A stretch of 64,000 bases of DNA. Origin: AP-15 sp963832875 (GTDB taxonomy: Bacteria > Pseudomonadota > Alphaproteobacteria > ATCC43930 > CGMCC-115725). This document shows, in pieces, positions 1 to 8,492 of the stretch. The translations under genes and the position numbers were made by a program. The stretch's first letter is position 1; each line of letters begins with the position of its first letter. Below the pieces are notes generated by a model, which saw nothing but the letters and a program-made list of their open reading frames with translations, was not told the origin of the DNA and did not search any database. The stretch is taken from positions 1,009,972 to 1,073,971 of the forward strand of contig CAWHWB010000003.1 of NCBI GenBank assembly GCA_963832875.1, given 5' to 3'.

Positions 1-211
1 CCTCGACCAGGGCGGCGTCGCGGCCGAGCGCCGCCAGGTGGGACTGGGCCCGCTGCAGCGCCTCCTCGGATCGCGCCGCGGTGTCGACGGCAAACAGCCC
101 ACCGCTGCCGGCCTCGAACAACGCGACCAGCGCCAGTGCGGCGATGACCAGGGCCACCACCACTTCGAGCAAGGTAAAGCCGGCCTCGGCCGGGGTGCGC
201 TCAGCGCACAT
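1..211 (-). CDS. gspI: Type II secretion minor pseudopilin GspI (C-terminus outside window)
   Basis: The minus strand opens with Met-Cys-Ala-Glu-Arg and then a class III prepilin signal, AGFTLLEVVVALVIAALALV: a Gly before the cleavage site, Phe at +1, Glu at +5 and a long hydrophobic helix. That pattern and its position directly after gspH identify a minor pseudopilin, most likely GspI, which helps prime the T2SS pseudopilus in the inner membrane. The ATG (209-211) overlaps the end of gspH by 11 bases, so the two are probably translationally coupled. Only about 70 residues lie in the window. GspJ or GspV are alternatives, but gene order favours GspI. Confidence 0.72.
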   Translation of the reverse strand, partial: MCAERTPAEAGFTLLEVVVALVIAALALVALFEAGSGGLFAVDTAARSEEALQRAQSHLAALGRDAALVE

Positions 212-701
212 CGGCGACCGTGACCCGCCCGGTCAGCCAGTCGACCCCGACCGCGACCCGCTGCGACCCATCGGCCAGCGTAATCCGGCCGCCGGTCGAG
301 CTGCCGTCGGGGTTGAAGCGGATGTCGCCCGCGGTGGCGCTGACCTTTTCGCCATTGACCGTCAACAAGCCAATCGCCAGCCGGGCGGACAGCGGGTGCG
401 GCGGAGCGTCGCCGACCCGGTAGCGATGGCCGGCCAGATCCACCGCGAAAGCGATCGGGCGATTATCGGCGATCGCCTGCGAGCGCGCCAAGCGCAGACC
501 CGAGGCCAATTCGGCGGCAGTCCCTTCGAGCCCGAGCGTGCGGCTCCACGGCGCCTTGTAGCCGGCGATCAGCACCAGCGCTAGACCCATTACGGCGAGC
601 GTCACCAAGAGCTCGATCAAGGTGAAGCCGCGGCACTGCCCGCGGCTCGGCGGGTCACGGCGCGGCAGCATCGGCGGACCGGCGTCAGTGGGCGAGGTCA
701 T
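201..701 (-). CDS. gspH: Type II secretion minor pseudopilin GspH
   Basis: 166 residues with a prepilin leader ending RGFTLIELLVTLAVMGLALV (around residues 24-43), the signal cut and N-methylated by the GspO/PilD peptidase, followed by a globular GspH-like domain with the usual late segments (SGLRLARSQAIADNRPIAF, then GDIRFNPDGSSTGG). GspH is a minor pseudopilin of the pseudopilus tip. The 5' end overlaps gspF by 17 bases and the 3' end overlaps gspI, so gspF-gspH-gspI is one operon. An internal Met at residue 11 would give a more typical short leader and could be the real start. Confidence 0.85.
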   Translation of the reverse strand: MTSPTDAGPPMLPRRDPPSRGQCRGFTLIELLVTLAVMGLALVLIAGYKAPWSRTLGLEGTAAELASGLRLARSQAIADNRPIAFAVDLAGHRYRVGDAPPHPLSARLAIGLLTVNGEKVSATAGDIRFNPDGSSTGGRITLADGSQRVAVGVDWLTGRVTVADVR

Positions 702-1908
702 TGAGGCTCAGCATTGCCGTCAGCAGCGCGCTGATGATGCCGGCCACCGCGAGACCCATCGTGATCGTGATCAGCGGCACCGCCAGCGCCACCAGCCGCT
801 GCATCTTCAGCCGCGCCTCCTCGTCATGGATGTCGGCCGCTTTCAGCGACATCGCGGCGAGTTGGGCGGCTTCCTCGCCGAGCTGCAGGAGGTGGATCGT
901 GCGCGCCGGGAACACCCGTGCGGCGGCGAGCGGCCGGGCTAGACCGGCGCCGCCCTTGGCCTGCAGTGCGGCGGCTTCGACCGCGTCGGCCGCGGCGAGG
1001 TTGCCGAGTGCGTCCTTGGCGATGCCGAGGGCGGCGATCAGCGGCACACCGTTTTCGAGCAGGCTGCCGAGCGTGCGCGTCAGCCGTGCGGCGAGGGTCT
1101 CGCGGATCAGGCCACCGGCGACCGGCAGGCGCAGCAGCAGCCGGTCGAACGGCAGCCGGTAAGCTGGCTGGGCCAGCAGCTGGCGCGCGACCACGCCGCC
1201 GACCAGCGTTGCCGCCAACAGCCACGGAGTGGCGGCGCCGACCGCAGCGCCAAGGGTCATCAGCACGCGGGTCGCGGTCGGCAACTGGGCGCCGGCCTGC
1301 TCGAAGATCGGGACAAACTGCGGCAATACGTAATCGAGCAGCAGCACGATCGAACCGATCGCCGCGACCACCAGTAGCGCCGGATAGATCAGCGCCGCGC
1401 GCAGGCTGGCGCTCAGGCTGCGCTCACGCTCGAGGAGTGCCGCGAGGCGCTCGAGGGTGGCCGGCAGGGTGCCGCCGGCTTCGCCGGCGCGGACGAGACC
1501 GGTATAGAGCTTGGAAAAGCTGCGCGGCTCGCCGCCGAGCGCCGCCGCCAGCGAGCTGCCCGAACGCACCTTGTCGCGGACCCGGCCGAGGACGGTGCGG
1601 GCGCGCAGGCTGCGGGTGTTGTCGACGACGAAGCGCAGCGCGCGGTCGAGATCCTGCCCCGCCGCCAGCATGATCGCCAGTTCGCGCGTGGCCTCGCTCA
1701 GCGCGTTCTTGTCGAGGCCGCGGGCGCCGCCGATTTCAAGCTGCAACAGCTCGCCGAGCCCGCGATGCCCCGTTGCCGGATCGGCGCGCAGCACGGTCTG
1801 TCCCTGGCGCTGCAGCCGCTCGACGACGGCGGTGCGATCGGCTGCCTCCATGACGCCGCGGACCACTTCGCCGCCGCCATTGATCGCCGACCAGCGGAAC
1901 GACGGCAT
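685..1908 (-). CDS. gspF: Type II secretion inner-membrane platform protein GspF
   Basis: 407 residues, the normal length for GspF. Two repeated T2SF cytoplasmic domains (about 70-190 and 275-395) each precede hydrophobic helices; family landmarks include RELAIMLAAGQDLDRALRFV and a central membrane segment (ALIYPALLVVAAIGSIVLLL). GspF couples the ATPase GspE to pseudopilus assembly at the inner membrane. It heads the minus-strand cluster gspF-gspH-gspI, while its partner ATPase gspE is about 6.6 kb away on the other strand, separated by unrelated metabolic genes. A 30-codon reading frame with a good ribosome binding site ends one base upstream of the start. Confidence 0.92.
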   Translation of the reverse strand: MPSFRWSAINGGGEVVRGVMEAADRTAVVERLQRQGQTVLRADPATGHRGLGELLQLEIGGARGLDKNALSEATRELAIMLAAGQDLDRALRFVVDNTRSLRARTVLGRVRDKVRSGSSLAAALGGEPRSFSKLYTGLVRAGEAGGTLPATLERLAALLERERSLSASLRAALIYPALLVVAAIGSIVLLLDYVLPQFVPIFEQAGAQLPTATRVLMTLGAAVGAATPWLLAATLVGGVVARQLLAQPAYRLPFDRLLLRLPVAGGLIRETLAARLTRTLGSLLENGVPLIAALGIAKDALGNLAAADAVEAAALQAKGGAGLARPLAAARVFPARTIHLLQLGEEAAQLAAMSLKAADIHDEEARLKMQRLVALAVPLITITMGLAVAGIISALLTAMLSLNDLAH

Positions 1909-1909
1909 C

Positions 1910-2002
1910 TCAAGGCTCCGGCTGCGGGCTCATGCGGATTGCCGACGGGACTGCGCGAAGCAGGGGCTTGGCGCTGTCGCCGCGCGCATCGAGCTTAGGC
2001 AT
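1910..2002 (-). CDS. Possible 30-residue leader peptide upstream of gspF
   Basis: A small frame beginning Met-Pro-Lys-Leu-Asp-Ala has a GGAGG ribosome binding site eight bases before its ATG and stops one base upstream of the gspF start. The spacing suggests translational coupling, since ribosomes finishing here could re-initiate at gspF, which lacks a separate strong site. The peptide is hydrophilic with no recognisable domain. It is too short to support by composition alone, so its status rests on the ribosome binding site and position. Confidence 0.4.
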   Translation of the reverse strand: MPKLDARGDSAKPLLRAVPSAIRMSPQPEP

Positions 2003-2165
2003 CTCGCATTCCTCCGTCAACGCCGCGCCCGGCGGTGGGCCGGCCAGCGTAGCAGGTCGGGGTGGACGGCCCTTTAACGGCATCGGCTGAGCCGGGCTGT
2101 GGTCGTCGCAACGACGGCAAAGGCAGCCTCGGCAGGAACGACGCGATCCCCAAAACACCAACGCG

Positions 2166-3629
2166 TCACACCAACGCGTCGCCGTGCTGGGCGACATAGG
2201 CGAGTTCGGCGACCGGGGCGCCGGCGGGGCGGGCGGCGGCCGAGAGGGCGCAGGGCAGGAATTGGCCGCTGCCGCGTGGCGCCGCGAGCTTGCCGCCCTC
2301 GACGACGATCCGGCCGCGGCTCAGGACCGTCACCGGCCAGCCGTGCAGATGGCGGCCCTCATAGGGGGTATAGCCGACATTGTCGTGCAGCATGCCCCAG
2401 CTGATCGTGGTCTCGCGCTCCGGGTCCCAGATCGCGATGTCGGCGTCGCTGCCGACCGCGATCGTCCCCTTTTTCGGATAGAGCCCGTAGAGCTTGGCGT
2501 GGTTGGTCGCGGTCAGTGCGACAAACTGGTTGAGGTCGAGCCGGCCTTGGCCCACACCCTCGGAAAACAATAACGGCAGACGCAATTCGATGCCGGGCAC
2601 GCCGTTGGCGACGTCCTTGAACGTGGTCTTCTCGCCGTACGGCAATTTGCCCGAGGCGTCGAAGCGATAGGGCGCGTGGTCCGACGACAGCACCTGGAAG
2701 GTGCCGTTCTTAAGCCCGGCCCACACCGCCCGCTGCGCCGCCTCGTCGCGCGGCGGCGGGCTGCAGCAGAATTTGGCGCCCTCGACGCCGGGCCGGGCGA
2801 TGTCGTCGGCGGTCAGGAACAGATATTGCGGGCAGGTCTCGCCGTAGATCTTGAGGCCCCTTGTCTGCGCGTTGCGGATCACGTCGATCGCCTCGGCGGC
2901 CGAGACGTGGACCAGGAGGATCGGCACGTCGAGCAGTTGCGACAGGGTCACCGCTCGGTTGGTCGCTTCGCCCTCGGCGAGCCGGGCGTGGCTGACCGCA
3001 TGCCAGCGCGGCGCCACATGGCCGCGCTCCAGCAACCGCGACGTCAGCCATTTGATCATGTCGTAATTCTCGGCATGGACCATGACCAGGGCGCCCTCGC
3101 GCCGCGCCACCGCCAGGATGTCGAGCATCTGCCCGTCGTCGAGCTGCAACAGGTCATAGGTCATGTAGACCTTGAACGAGGTGTAGCCGTCGCGGATCAA
3201 GGCCGGCAATTCCTGGCCCATCACCTGCTCGCTCGGATCGGTGATGATCAGGTGAAAGGCGTAGTCGATCACCGCTTTGGGCAATGCCGCGGCGCGATAA
3301 TCCTCGACCACTTGGCGCAGGCTCTGGCCGCGATGCTGGGCGGCAAACGGGATCACCGTGGTGGTGCCGCCGAACGCCGCCGCCACTGTAGCGCTGTAGA
3401 AATCGTCAGCGCACACGACCCCGGCCGACGAGCGCTGCTCGATATGGCAATGGCTGTCGACCCCGCCCGGCAACACCAGCTTGCCGAAAGCGTCGATCTC
3501 CCGCTCCCCCGGTCCGAGCTGGCGGCCGAGCGCCACGATGACGCCGCCCCGGACGCCGACATCGCACAGCGTGGTGTCGGCCGCGGTTGCCACCGTGCCG
3601 TTGCGGATCACCAGATCAAAGTCGCTCAT
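2166..3629 (-). CDS. hydA: D-hydantoinase / dihydropyrimidinase
   Basis: 487 residues, the usual hydantoinase length, from an ATG preceded by GGAGAGG. Cyclic-amidohydrolase metal ligands are present: His-Cys-His in DSHCHIEQ near residue 60, the lysine carboxylated to bridge two zincs in SFKVYMTYDLL near 152, a His in VMVHAEN, a His in LVHVSAAEA and the aspartate in SSDHAPYRF. The enzyme opens hydantoins or dihydropyrimidines to N-carbamoyl amino acids. An N-carbamoyl-D-amino acid amidohydrolase at 10.5 kb supplies the next step, favouring a D-hydantoinase role; dihydropyrimidinase in pyrimidine breakdown is the alternative. The frame stays open far upstream but the earlier part is the shadow of the CLC gene. 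Confidence 0.9.
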   Translation of the reverse strand: MSDFDLVIRNGTVATAADTTLCDVGVRGGVIVALGRQLGPGEREIDAFGKLVLPGGVDSHCHIEQRSSAGVVCADDFYSATVAAAFGGTTTVIPFAAQHRGQSLRQVVEDYRAAALPKAVIDYAFHLIITDPSEQVMGQELPALIRDGYTSFKVYMTYDLLQLDDGQMLDILAVARREGALVMVHAENYDMIKWLTSRLLERGHVAPRWHAVSHARLAEGEATNRAVTLSQLLDVPILLVHVSAAEAIDVIRNAQTRGLKIYGETCPQYLFLTADDIARPGVEGAKFCCSPPPRDEAAQRAVWAGLKNGTFQVLSSDHAPYRFDASGKLPYGEKTTFKDVANGVPGIELRLPLLFSEGVGQGRLDLNQFVALTATNHAKLYGLYPKKGTIAVGSDADIAIWDPERETTISWGMLHDNVGYTPYEGRHLHGWPVTVLSRGRIVVEGGKLAAPRGSGQFLPCALSAAARPAGAPVAELAYVAQHGDALV

Positions 3630-3715
3630 CGGGGCCTCTCCCATGCGGTTGCTGCCGGTCGCCGCTCTGTTGTGCCAGAAAGCACGGTGCGGGCCCAATC
3701 GGATTTGGGCCGCGA

Positions 3716-5065
3716 TCATCGCGCCGAAGGGGTGCGGACGAGGCGCTGGCGCAGCTGGTCGTAGATCGGCGCGATGCGCAGCCGGTTGGCAATCACCATC
3801 GCGGCAAAGCACGCGGCCAGCATCGGCAACAGCGTGGTAAAGGCGGCGGTCATCTCGGTCGCGAGCACGATCCCGGTCACCGGGGCCTGGACGACGCCGG
3901 CGAAAAAGGCCGCCATGCCAACGACGGCAAAGGCCTCGGGCTCGATGCCGAGATGGGGAAAGGCCAGCCGGCACAGCACGCCGCAGACGAGGCCGAGCTG
4001 GGCGCCAAGCACCAGCATCGGGGCGAACAGCCCGCCCGGCGTGCGCGCCGCGTAGCACACCGCACCAAGGCCGAAACGCAGCGCGAAGGCCAGCGGGATC
4101 ATGCCTAGGGCGGTTCCGCCGGAGAACACCCGCTGGGTGATGGCGTCGCCGCCGCCGACCAGCCCTGGCGCGAACCAGGCGACCATCCCGACCGACGCGC
4201 CGATCAGGCCCGCCTGCAATTCGACCGGCCAGCGATGCAGCCGCTCGGCCAGCGCAACGGCGCCGATGACCGCCCGGCTGTAGAGTGATGCGGCGAGGCC
4301 GGCGACGGCACCCAGCGCTATATAGAGCGGCCAGCTCGCGGCGGCGGCGAACGGCAGCGGCCCGGTCCCCATCACCGCTTGCGCCGAGATCGCGACCTGA
4401 AAATCGGGGGCGTCGCCGAGGAACAGGCGCGAGATCAGGATCGCCGCCGACGAGGCGCCGAGGGCGGCGAGCGCGATCCGGGGCTCGAACCGCCGCACCA
4501 ATTCCTCCATCGCGAACACCGAGCCGGCGATCGGCGCATTGAAGGCGACGGCCAGACCCGCACCCGCACCGGCGGCGAGCAGAATGCGCAGATCGGGCCA
4601 CGAGCGGCGGAACATCTTGCCGACGTGCTCGGCGACAACCGCTCCCATCTGCACGCTCGGGCCTTCGCGGCCGAGCGCCATGCCGGCGCCGATCGCGAGC
4701 AGCCCGCCGGCGAACTTGACCAGGATCAGCCGCGGCGGGGCCGGCGGCAGCTCACCAGCGAGCGCCGCCTCGACCTGCGGGATGCCGCTGCCCGAGGCAT
4801 ATGGCGACCACCGGCGCACCAGCCAGGCGGCGGCGGCGACCGCGGCGGCGCAGCCGGCGACGACCAACACGAAGCCGGCGAGGTGGCCGCCATGGGCACG
4901 GGCGATCAGCACCCCGCGCCAATGGTCGGCCCGATCCAACGCCAGCCGAAACATCGCGACGATCAGTCCCACGCCAGCCCCAGCGAGCGGCGCCAGCGTG
5001 GCGAGAACCAAGAGGCTGCCATGTCCCTCGGCCGCCGCGCCGCGATCGGCACGCTGTCGGTTCAT
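3716..5065 (-). CDS. clcA: CLC-family H+/Cl- antiporter
   Basis: 449 residues with many hydrophobic segments and the CLC ion-path motifs in order: GSGIPQVE (serine chloride ligand) near residue 92, GREGPSVQMG with the external gating glutamate near 133, GGLFAPMLVLGAQ near 345, and a late tyrosine in APIYDQL. The double glutamate in FAMEELVRRFEP matches the internal proton glutamate of bacterial exchangers, so an antiporter is more likely than a channel. No cytoplasmic CBS domains are present. It ends 86 bases upstream of the hydantoinase start and may be cotranscribed with it; a link to acid or anion balance is inference. Confidence 0.9.
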   Translation of the reverse strand: MNRQRADRGAAAEGHGSLLVLATLAPLAGAGVGLIVAMFRLALDRADHWRGVLIARAHGGHLAGFVLVVAGCAAAVAAAAWLVRRWSPYASGSGIPQVEAALAGELPPAPPRLILVKFAGGLLAIGAGMALGREGPSVQMGAVVAEHVGKMFRRSWPDLRILLAAGAGAGLAVAFNAPIAGSVFAMEELVRRFEPRIALAALGASSAAILISRLFLGDAPDFQVAISAQAVMGTGPLPFAAAASWPLYIALGAVAGLAASLYSRAVIGAVALAERLHRWPVELQAGLIGASVGMVAWFAPGLVGGGDAITQRVFSGGTALGMIPLAFALRFGLGAVCYAARTPGGLFAPMLVLGAQLGLVCGVLCRLAFPHLGIEPEAFAVVGMAAFFAGVVQAPVTGIVLATEMTAAFTTLLPMLAACFAAMVIANRLRIAPIYDQLRQRLVRTPSAR

Positions 5066-5216
5066 CCAAGCGCCGGTGCGATGGCGCAGGCCGGATCGCG
5101 GCAGCGCGAAAGAAGGCCCGTTTCGTATTCCCCCATTTCGGCGACAACGCCCCTTCTATCGGCGGCCGGCCCGGCGCTACTGTGGCGCAGGCCAAATCTC
5201 GCGCAAGGGGCTTGCC

Positions 5217-6947
5217 ATGACCGCACCATCGGCGCACCGCCCGACCATCGCCGTGACCCGCCACGCGATCTCGGCCGGGCATTATCTCGCCGCTACCGCC
5301 GGGTTCGCGATCCTCGAAGCGGGCGGCAACGCGATCGACGCTGGATGCGCGGCCGGGTTGGCGCTAGGCGTCTTGCAGAGCGATCTGGTCGATGTCGCCG
5401 GCGTCGCTCCGATCATGATTTATGACGCGGAGAGCCGCGAGGTCGTGACCATCGCCGGGCTCGGCCCCTGGCCAAAGGCGCTCGACCCCGAATTGTTCAT
5501 GCGCGAGCACGATGGCAAGATCCCCAAGGGTGTCTTGCGCACCGTGGTCCCGGCCGCACCCGACGCCTGGATCACCGCACTCCGGCGCTGGGGCACGATG
5601 AGCTTTGGCGAGGTCGCGGCGGCGGCGATCCGGCTCGCCCGTGACGGCTTTCCGATGTACCCGTTGATGGCCGAGAGCCTGAAGCGGCACGAGCCCGACC
5701 ACCGCCCCTGGCCGTCCTCGGCGGCGATCTTTCTGCCCGGTGGCCGAGTCCCTGAAGCCGGCGAATTGTTCCGTCAGACCGATCTCGCCGGCTCGCTGCA
5801 ATATATGGCGGACGAGGAGCGGAGCGCCGCCGCCCACCATGGTGCTTCCGGGCGTGGCCGCGAGGCCGGGTTAGAGGCCGCGCGCGATGCCTTTTACCGC
5901 GGCGACATCGCCAATAAGATCGTGGCCTTTATGAAACAGGAGGGTGGGTTGCTGTCGGCCGAGGATCTGGCCGAATACCGTTCGCCGGTGACCCGGCCGG
6001 AGCGGCGCCATTTTGGCGACCTCGAAGTCTTCACCTGTGGTGCCTGGTGCCAGGGGCCGGTGCTGCTGCAGACTTTGGCGCTGCTTGAAGGGACGAATCT
6101 CGCCGGCCTCGGCCACAACAGCGCCGACTATGTGCATCTCCTGACCGAGGCGCTGAAGCTCGCCTTCGCTGACCGCGAGGCCTATTACGGCGATCCGGCG
6201 CTGGTCGAGGTGCCGCTCGCCACGCTGATCTCGCAGGAATATGCGGCCGAGCGCCGCAAATTGATCCGCCCCGACCATGCTTGGCCCGAGATGCCTCCGG
6301 CCGGCGAAATCGGCCGCAGCACCGGGCGGTTCGCGCCGGCCGCGGGCGACCCGAACCCCGAACCCGATACTTCCTACGTCTGCGTCGCCGACCGCCACGG
6401 CAATTTGTTCTCAGCGACCCCGAGCGACGGCTCCTACGGCTCGCCGGTGGTGCCCGGGACCGGGCTCATTCCGTCGAACCGCGGCTCGCAGTCCCGCCCC
6501 GATCCGCGCCATCCGGCCGGCGTCGCCCCCGGCAAGCGGCCGCGGCTGACCCCCAACCCGGCATTGGCGATCAAGGGCGGCGACCGGTTTCTGCCGTTCG
6601 GCACGCCGGGCGGCGACGTGCAGACCCAGGCGATGCTGCAGGTATTGCTGAACCGGTTCATCTTCGGCCAGGATTTGCAAGGGGCGATCGAGAGCCCGCG
6701 CTTTGCCAGCTACAGCTATCCCTCGTCCTTCGCGCCGTTCGACTATTACCCGGGAAGGCTCGCGGTCGAAGCGCGCATCCCCGAGAGGGTGATCGCCGAA
6801 CTCTCCCGTCGCGGCCACGAAATCCAGCGCTGGCCCGACTGGATCTGGACCGCGGGTGCGGTCTGCGCCATCGATGTCGACCGCAAACGCGGCGTCATGG
6901 AGGCCGGCGCCGACCCGCGCCGCGCCGCCTACGCGCTCGGGTGGTAG
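5217..6947 (+). CDS. ggt: Gamma-glutamyltransferase family hydrolase
   Basis: 576 residues, an Ntn hydrolase of the gamma-glutamyltranspeptidase superfamily. The N-terminal half has the conserved HYLAATAGFAILEAGGNAID segment; the self-cleavage and catalytic threonine lies in DTSYVCVADRHGN, and the FGTPGGDVQTQ segment matches the C-terminal glycine loop. No clear signal peptide is visible from this start, so a cytoplasmic member (for example a gamma-glutamyl amide hydrolase or an acylase-like relative) is possible. The ATG follows a purine-rich stretch (GCAAGGGG). A GST gene follows within 27 bases, so glutathione or gamma-glutamyl compounds are plausible substrates. Confidence 0.87.
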   Translation: MTAPSAHRPTIAVTRHAISAGHYLAATAGFAILEAGGNAIDAGCAAGLALGVLQSDLVDVAGVAPIMIYDAESREVVTIAGLGPWPKALDPELFMREHDGKIPKGVLRTVVPAAPDAWITALRRWGTMSFGEVAAAAIRLARDGFPMYPLMAESLKRHEPDHRPWPSSAAIFLPGGRVPEAGELFRQTDLAGSLQYMADEERSAAAHHGASGRGREAGLEAARDAFYRGDIANKIVAFMKQEGGLLSAEDLAEYRSPVTRPERRHFGDLEVFTCGAWCQGPVLLQTLALLEGTNLAGLGHNSADYVHLLTEALKLAFADREAYYGDPALVEVPLATLISQEYAAERRKLIRPDHAWPEMPPAGEIGRSTGRFAPAAGDPNPEPDTSYVCVADRHGNLFSATPSDGSYGSPVVPGTGLIPSNRGSQSRPDPRHPAGVAPGKRPRLTPNPALAIKGGDRFLPFGTPGGDVQTQAMLQVLLNRFIFGQDLQGAIESPRFASYSYPSSFAPFDYYPGRLAVEARIPERVIAELSRRGHEIQRWPDWIWTAGAVCAIDVDRKRGVMEAGADPRRAAYALGW

Positions 6948-6973
6948 GCCGGGCCGGCAATAGCGGGGCGGCG

Positions 6974-7597
6974 ATGATCGATCTCTACACCTGGGCGACG
7001 CCCAACGGGCACAAGGCGTCGATCATGCTCGAGGAAACCGGCCTCGAATACGCCGTCCACCCAGTCGACATCGCCAATGACGAGCAGTTCGCCCCCGACT
7101 ACGAGGCAATCAACCCCAACGGCAAGATCCCGGCGATCGTCGATCGGGAGGGGCCCGGCGGCGGCCCGTTCACAGTGTTCGAGTTGGGCGCCATTCTGAT
7201 CTACCTCGCCGAAAAAACCGGCAGCTTGCTGCCGGCGCCGTCGCGCGAGCGTTCGCAGACGCTGCAGTGGCTGATGTTCCAGGTTGGCGGGCTCGGGCCG
7301 ATGCTGGGCCAAGCGCAGCATTTTCGCCGGTTTGCGCCGCAGCCTCTGCGCTACGCGATCGAGCGCTACTCGAAGGAGGCGGCCCGGCTCTACCGGGTGC
7401 TCGACAAGCGCCTCGGGGTCAGCGAATTTCTGGTCGCAAGCGGCTATTCGATCGCCGACATCGCATGTTTTCCGTGGGTCGCGCGCCACGAATGGCAGGG
7501 CGTCGCGCTCGCCGATCACCCCAATGTGCAGCGCTGGTTCACGGCAATCGGCCAGCGTCCGGCCGTGCAGCGCGGCATGCAGGTGCCGCGGCTCTAG
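6974..7597 (+). CDS. Glutathione S-transferase, YfcG/Ure2p-like
   Basis: 207 residues with an N-terminal thioredoxin-fold domain (residues 1-85) and an all-alpha C-terminal domain. The start DLYTWATPNGHKASIMLEE, the cis-proline segment NPNGKIPAIVD and FELGAILIYLAEKTG are characteristic of the disulfide-bond oxidoreductase/Ure2p-like GST group, where a threonine and an asparagine near the N-terminus replace the usual catalytic Tyr/Ser. Starts 26 bases after the gamma-glutamyltransferase and is probably cotranscribed with it. Its last four bases overlap the convergent prepilin peptidase. Confidence 0.9.
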   Translation: MIDLYTWATPNGHKASIMLEETGLEYAVHPVDIANDEQFAPDYEAINPNGKIPAIVDREGPGGGPFTVFELGAILIYLAEKTGSLLPAPSRERSQTLQWLMFQVGGLGPMLGQAQHFRRFAPQPLRYAIERYSKEAARLYRVLDKRLGVSEFLVASGYSIADIACFPWVARHEWQGVALADHPNVQRWFTAIGQRPAVQRGMQVPRL

Positions 7598-8373
7598 CCG
7601 AGCACCGCCGGCAGCATCCAGACCATCCAGGTGGCGAGCGCCAGAAACGGGCCGAACGGCAGTGCCGATTGGGGTCCCAGTCGGAACCCGGCGAGGCGCA
7701 GGCAGGCGGCGGCGAGGAGCCCGGCGAGTGCGGCGATCAGGATCACCTGCGGCAAGAGGCTGAGGCCGACCCACGCCCCCGAGCCTGCCAGCAGTTTGGC
7801 GTCGCCGTGTCCTAGGCCCTCACGGCCGCGCAATGCGCGATAGAGGATGGCAATCGCCCGCAATGCCAGATAACCGACGGCGGCGCCGAGCGTGCGGCCG
7901 AATAGTCCGCTGGGATCGAAAGCCATAGCGGCGGCGAGCCCGGCGACGATCAGCGGCAGTGTCAATGCGTCGGGCAACAGCCAGCGGCGGACATCGATCC
8001 AGCCGAGCGCCAGGAGCCACCAGCCGAGCAGGCAGTCGAGCCAGACCGCGCCGCCGCTGTCGAAAGTCGCCGCGACGATGGCCACCGCCACGGCGGCGAG
8101 CTCGATCGCCGGATAAAAGCTGCCGAGCGGATAGCGGCAAAAGCGGCAACGGCCGCGGGTCGCGAGCCAGCTGACCAGCGGCACCAGGTCGCGCGGCATC
8201 AACGCCGCACCGCAACCCTCGCAGCGCGATCGCGCCCAGACCACCGGCCGGCCTTCGGGCAGCCGGCGGACCAGGACGCCGAGAAAGCTGCCGATAAACG
8301 GCGCAGCCAGCACCGCACTCCATCCCGCCGCGCCGGGAATGGCCATCCGTTCGACCAGTTCCGCCCCGAACAT
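7594..8373 (-). CDS. gspO: Prepilin peptidase / N-methyltransferase (GspO/PilD type)
   Basis: 259 residues with an N-terminal methyltransferase domain containing paired zinc cysteines (CEGCGAALMPRD and CRFCRYPLG), followed by about six further membrane segments. The two aspartates of the GxGD-type aspartic protease are in WIDVRRWLLPD and GHGDAKLLAG. It cleaves and methylates the pseudopilins encoded at the left edge of the window. It is divergent from gspE, with about 120 bases between them that presumably hold both promoters, and ends inside the GST stop codon. Confidence 0.92.
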   Translation of the reverse strand: MFGAELVERMAIPGAAGWSAVLAAPFIGSFLGVLVRRLPEGRPVVWARSRCEGCGAALMPRDLVPLVSWLATRGRCRFCRYPLGSFYPAIELAAVAVAIVAATFDSGGAVWLDCLLGWWLLALGWIDVRRWLLPDALTLPLIVAGLAAAMAFDPSGLFGRTLGAAVGYLALRAIAILYRALRGREGLGHGDAKLLAGSGAWVGLSLLPQVILIAALAGLLAAACLRLAGFRLGPQSALPFGPFLALATWMVWMLPAVLG

Positions 8374-8492
8374 GCCCTCCCGCTCCCGGCGTCAATCGAT
8401 TATTATGCTGGTTCGGCAGTTATAGGATTCGGCCGTCATCAGGGGTTCGGCGACCCTCTCAGCGCTGGCGCCGGCGAGGACAAGATCGCGTC

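Noticed and set aside
2676..3764. Long plus-strand frame opposite the hydantoinase
   Set aside because: It is the complement of a clear hydantoinase gene, is rich in Arg/His/Gln and has no family features.
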